A DNA stretch of 20,794 nucleotides from an uncultured Candidatus Saccharibacteria bacterium (GTDB taxonomy: Bacteria; Patescibacteriota; Saccharimonadia; Saccharimonadales; Saccharimonadaceae), in contig CARSRA010000004.1 of assembly GCA_949063825.1 (NCBI GenBank), positions 13,754-34,547 of the forward strand, read 5' to 3'. This document shows, piece after piece, positions 20,772 through 20,794 of this stretch. Under the pieces are notes generated by a model. The model had not been told where the DNA came from. It did not search any database and saw nothing but the letters and a program-made list of their open reading frames with translations. Numbering within the stretch: position 1 is the first letter of the stretch; each line of letters opens with the position of its first letter. The position numbers and the translations under genes were made by a program.

Positions 20772-20794
20772 GGTAGATAGTACTCTGCAGACAT

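Noticed and set aside
1..20794. CRISPR arrays, insertion sequences, rRNA genes, replication origin
   Set aside because: I found no regularly spaced direct repeats, transposase, rRNA sequence or DnaA-box cluster in the window.

Overview
The window looks like chromosomal DNA of a Patescibacteria (CPR) bacterium, most likely a Candidatus Saccharibacteria (TM7). Reasons: compact single-domain or shortened enzymes, the CPR-type small T4SS_pilin protein behind rpoD, lamin-tail surface proteins, a type IV prepilin, a UPF0200-like kinase, and FISUMP-domain fragments. TGA is used as a stop, so this is not a UGA-recoded lineage such as Gracilibacteria. The assignment rests on gene content only.

Layout. 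1-611: a small P-loop kinase (+). 674-6046 (-): hrcA, grpE, dnaG, rpoD, a T4SS_pilin-like protein and a diacylglycerol-kinase-like protein; a degenerate CIRCE operator sits over the hrcA promoter. 6098-7319: a truncated Mur-ligase-like protein (-) diverging from an FMN split-barrel protein (+). 7341-7458: a 21-bp hairpin fused to the end of tRNA-Arg (-). 7647-10121 (+): an unrecognised 601-aa protein and an adenylate-kinase-like protein, overlapping tail-to-tail with a lamin-tail surface protein (-, 9999-11618). 11861-14229 (+): a three-gene operon of a six-helix membrane protein, an ATP-cone protein and a flavin disulfide-reductase homologue without its cysteines. 14236-16805 (-): prepilin, pgi, arcC. 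16884-17489 (+): a DUF4352-like membrane-anchored protein. 17692-18030 (-): tRNA-Leu, tRNA-Ser, tRNA-Met. 18075-18959 (-): a glutamate-racemase-like pseudoenzyme. 19136-19211 (+): tRNA-Phe. 19305-20315 (+): a bile-salt-hydrolase-family enzyme. 20369-20771: two FISUMP C-terminal fragments, head to head, at the window edge.

Gene expression has a clear style. Nine protein genes have a -10 box, usually extended (TGN-TATAAT), ending only 6-9 nt before the start codon, so their mRNAs should be leaderless or nearly so. Three of the five tRNAs have a -10 box 7-8 nt before the mature 5' end. Other genes carry a normal short leader with a Shine-Dalgarno sequence, so two initiation modes coexist. These sites show that several starts belong downstream of the longest possible ORF (6838, 7647, 11618, 11861).

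The main unusual points are: several proteins that keep a family fold but lack its signature residues (DnaG zinc ligands, flavoprotein cysteines, racemase catalytic residues); tRNA CCA ends embedded in self-complementary elements; the FISUMP cassettes meeting at a short inverted repeat that encodes the same tripeptide position in both; and a bile-salt-hydrolase-like enzyme just after a tRNA gene in a likely variable region.
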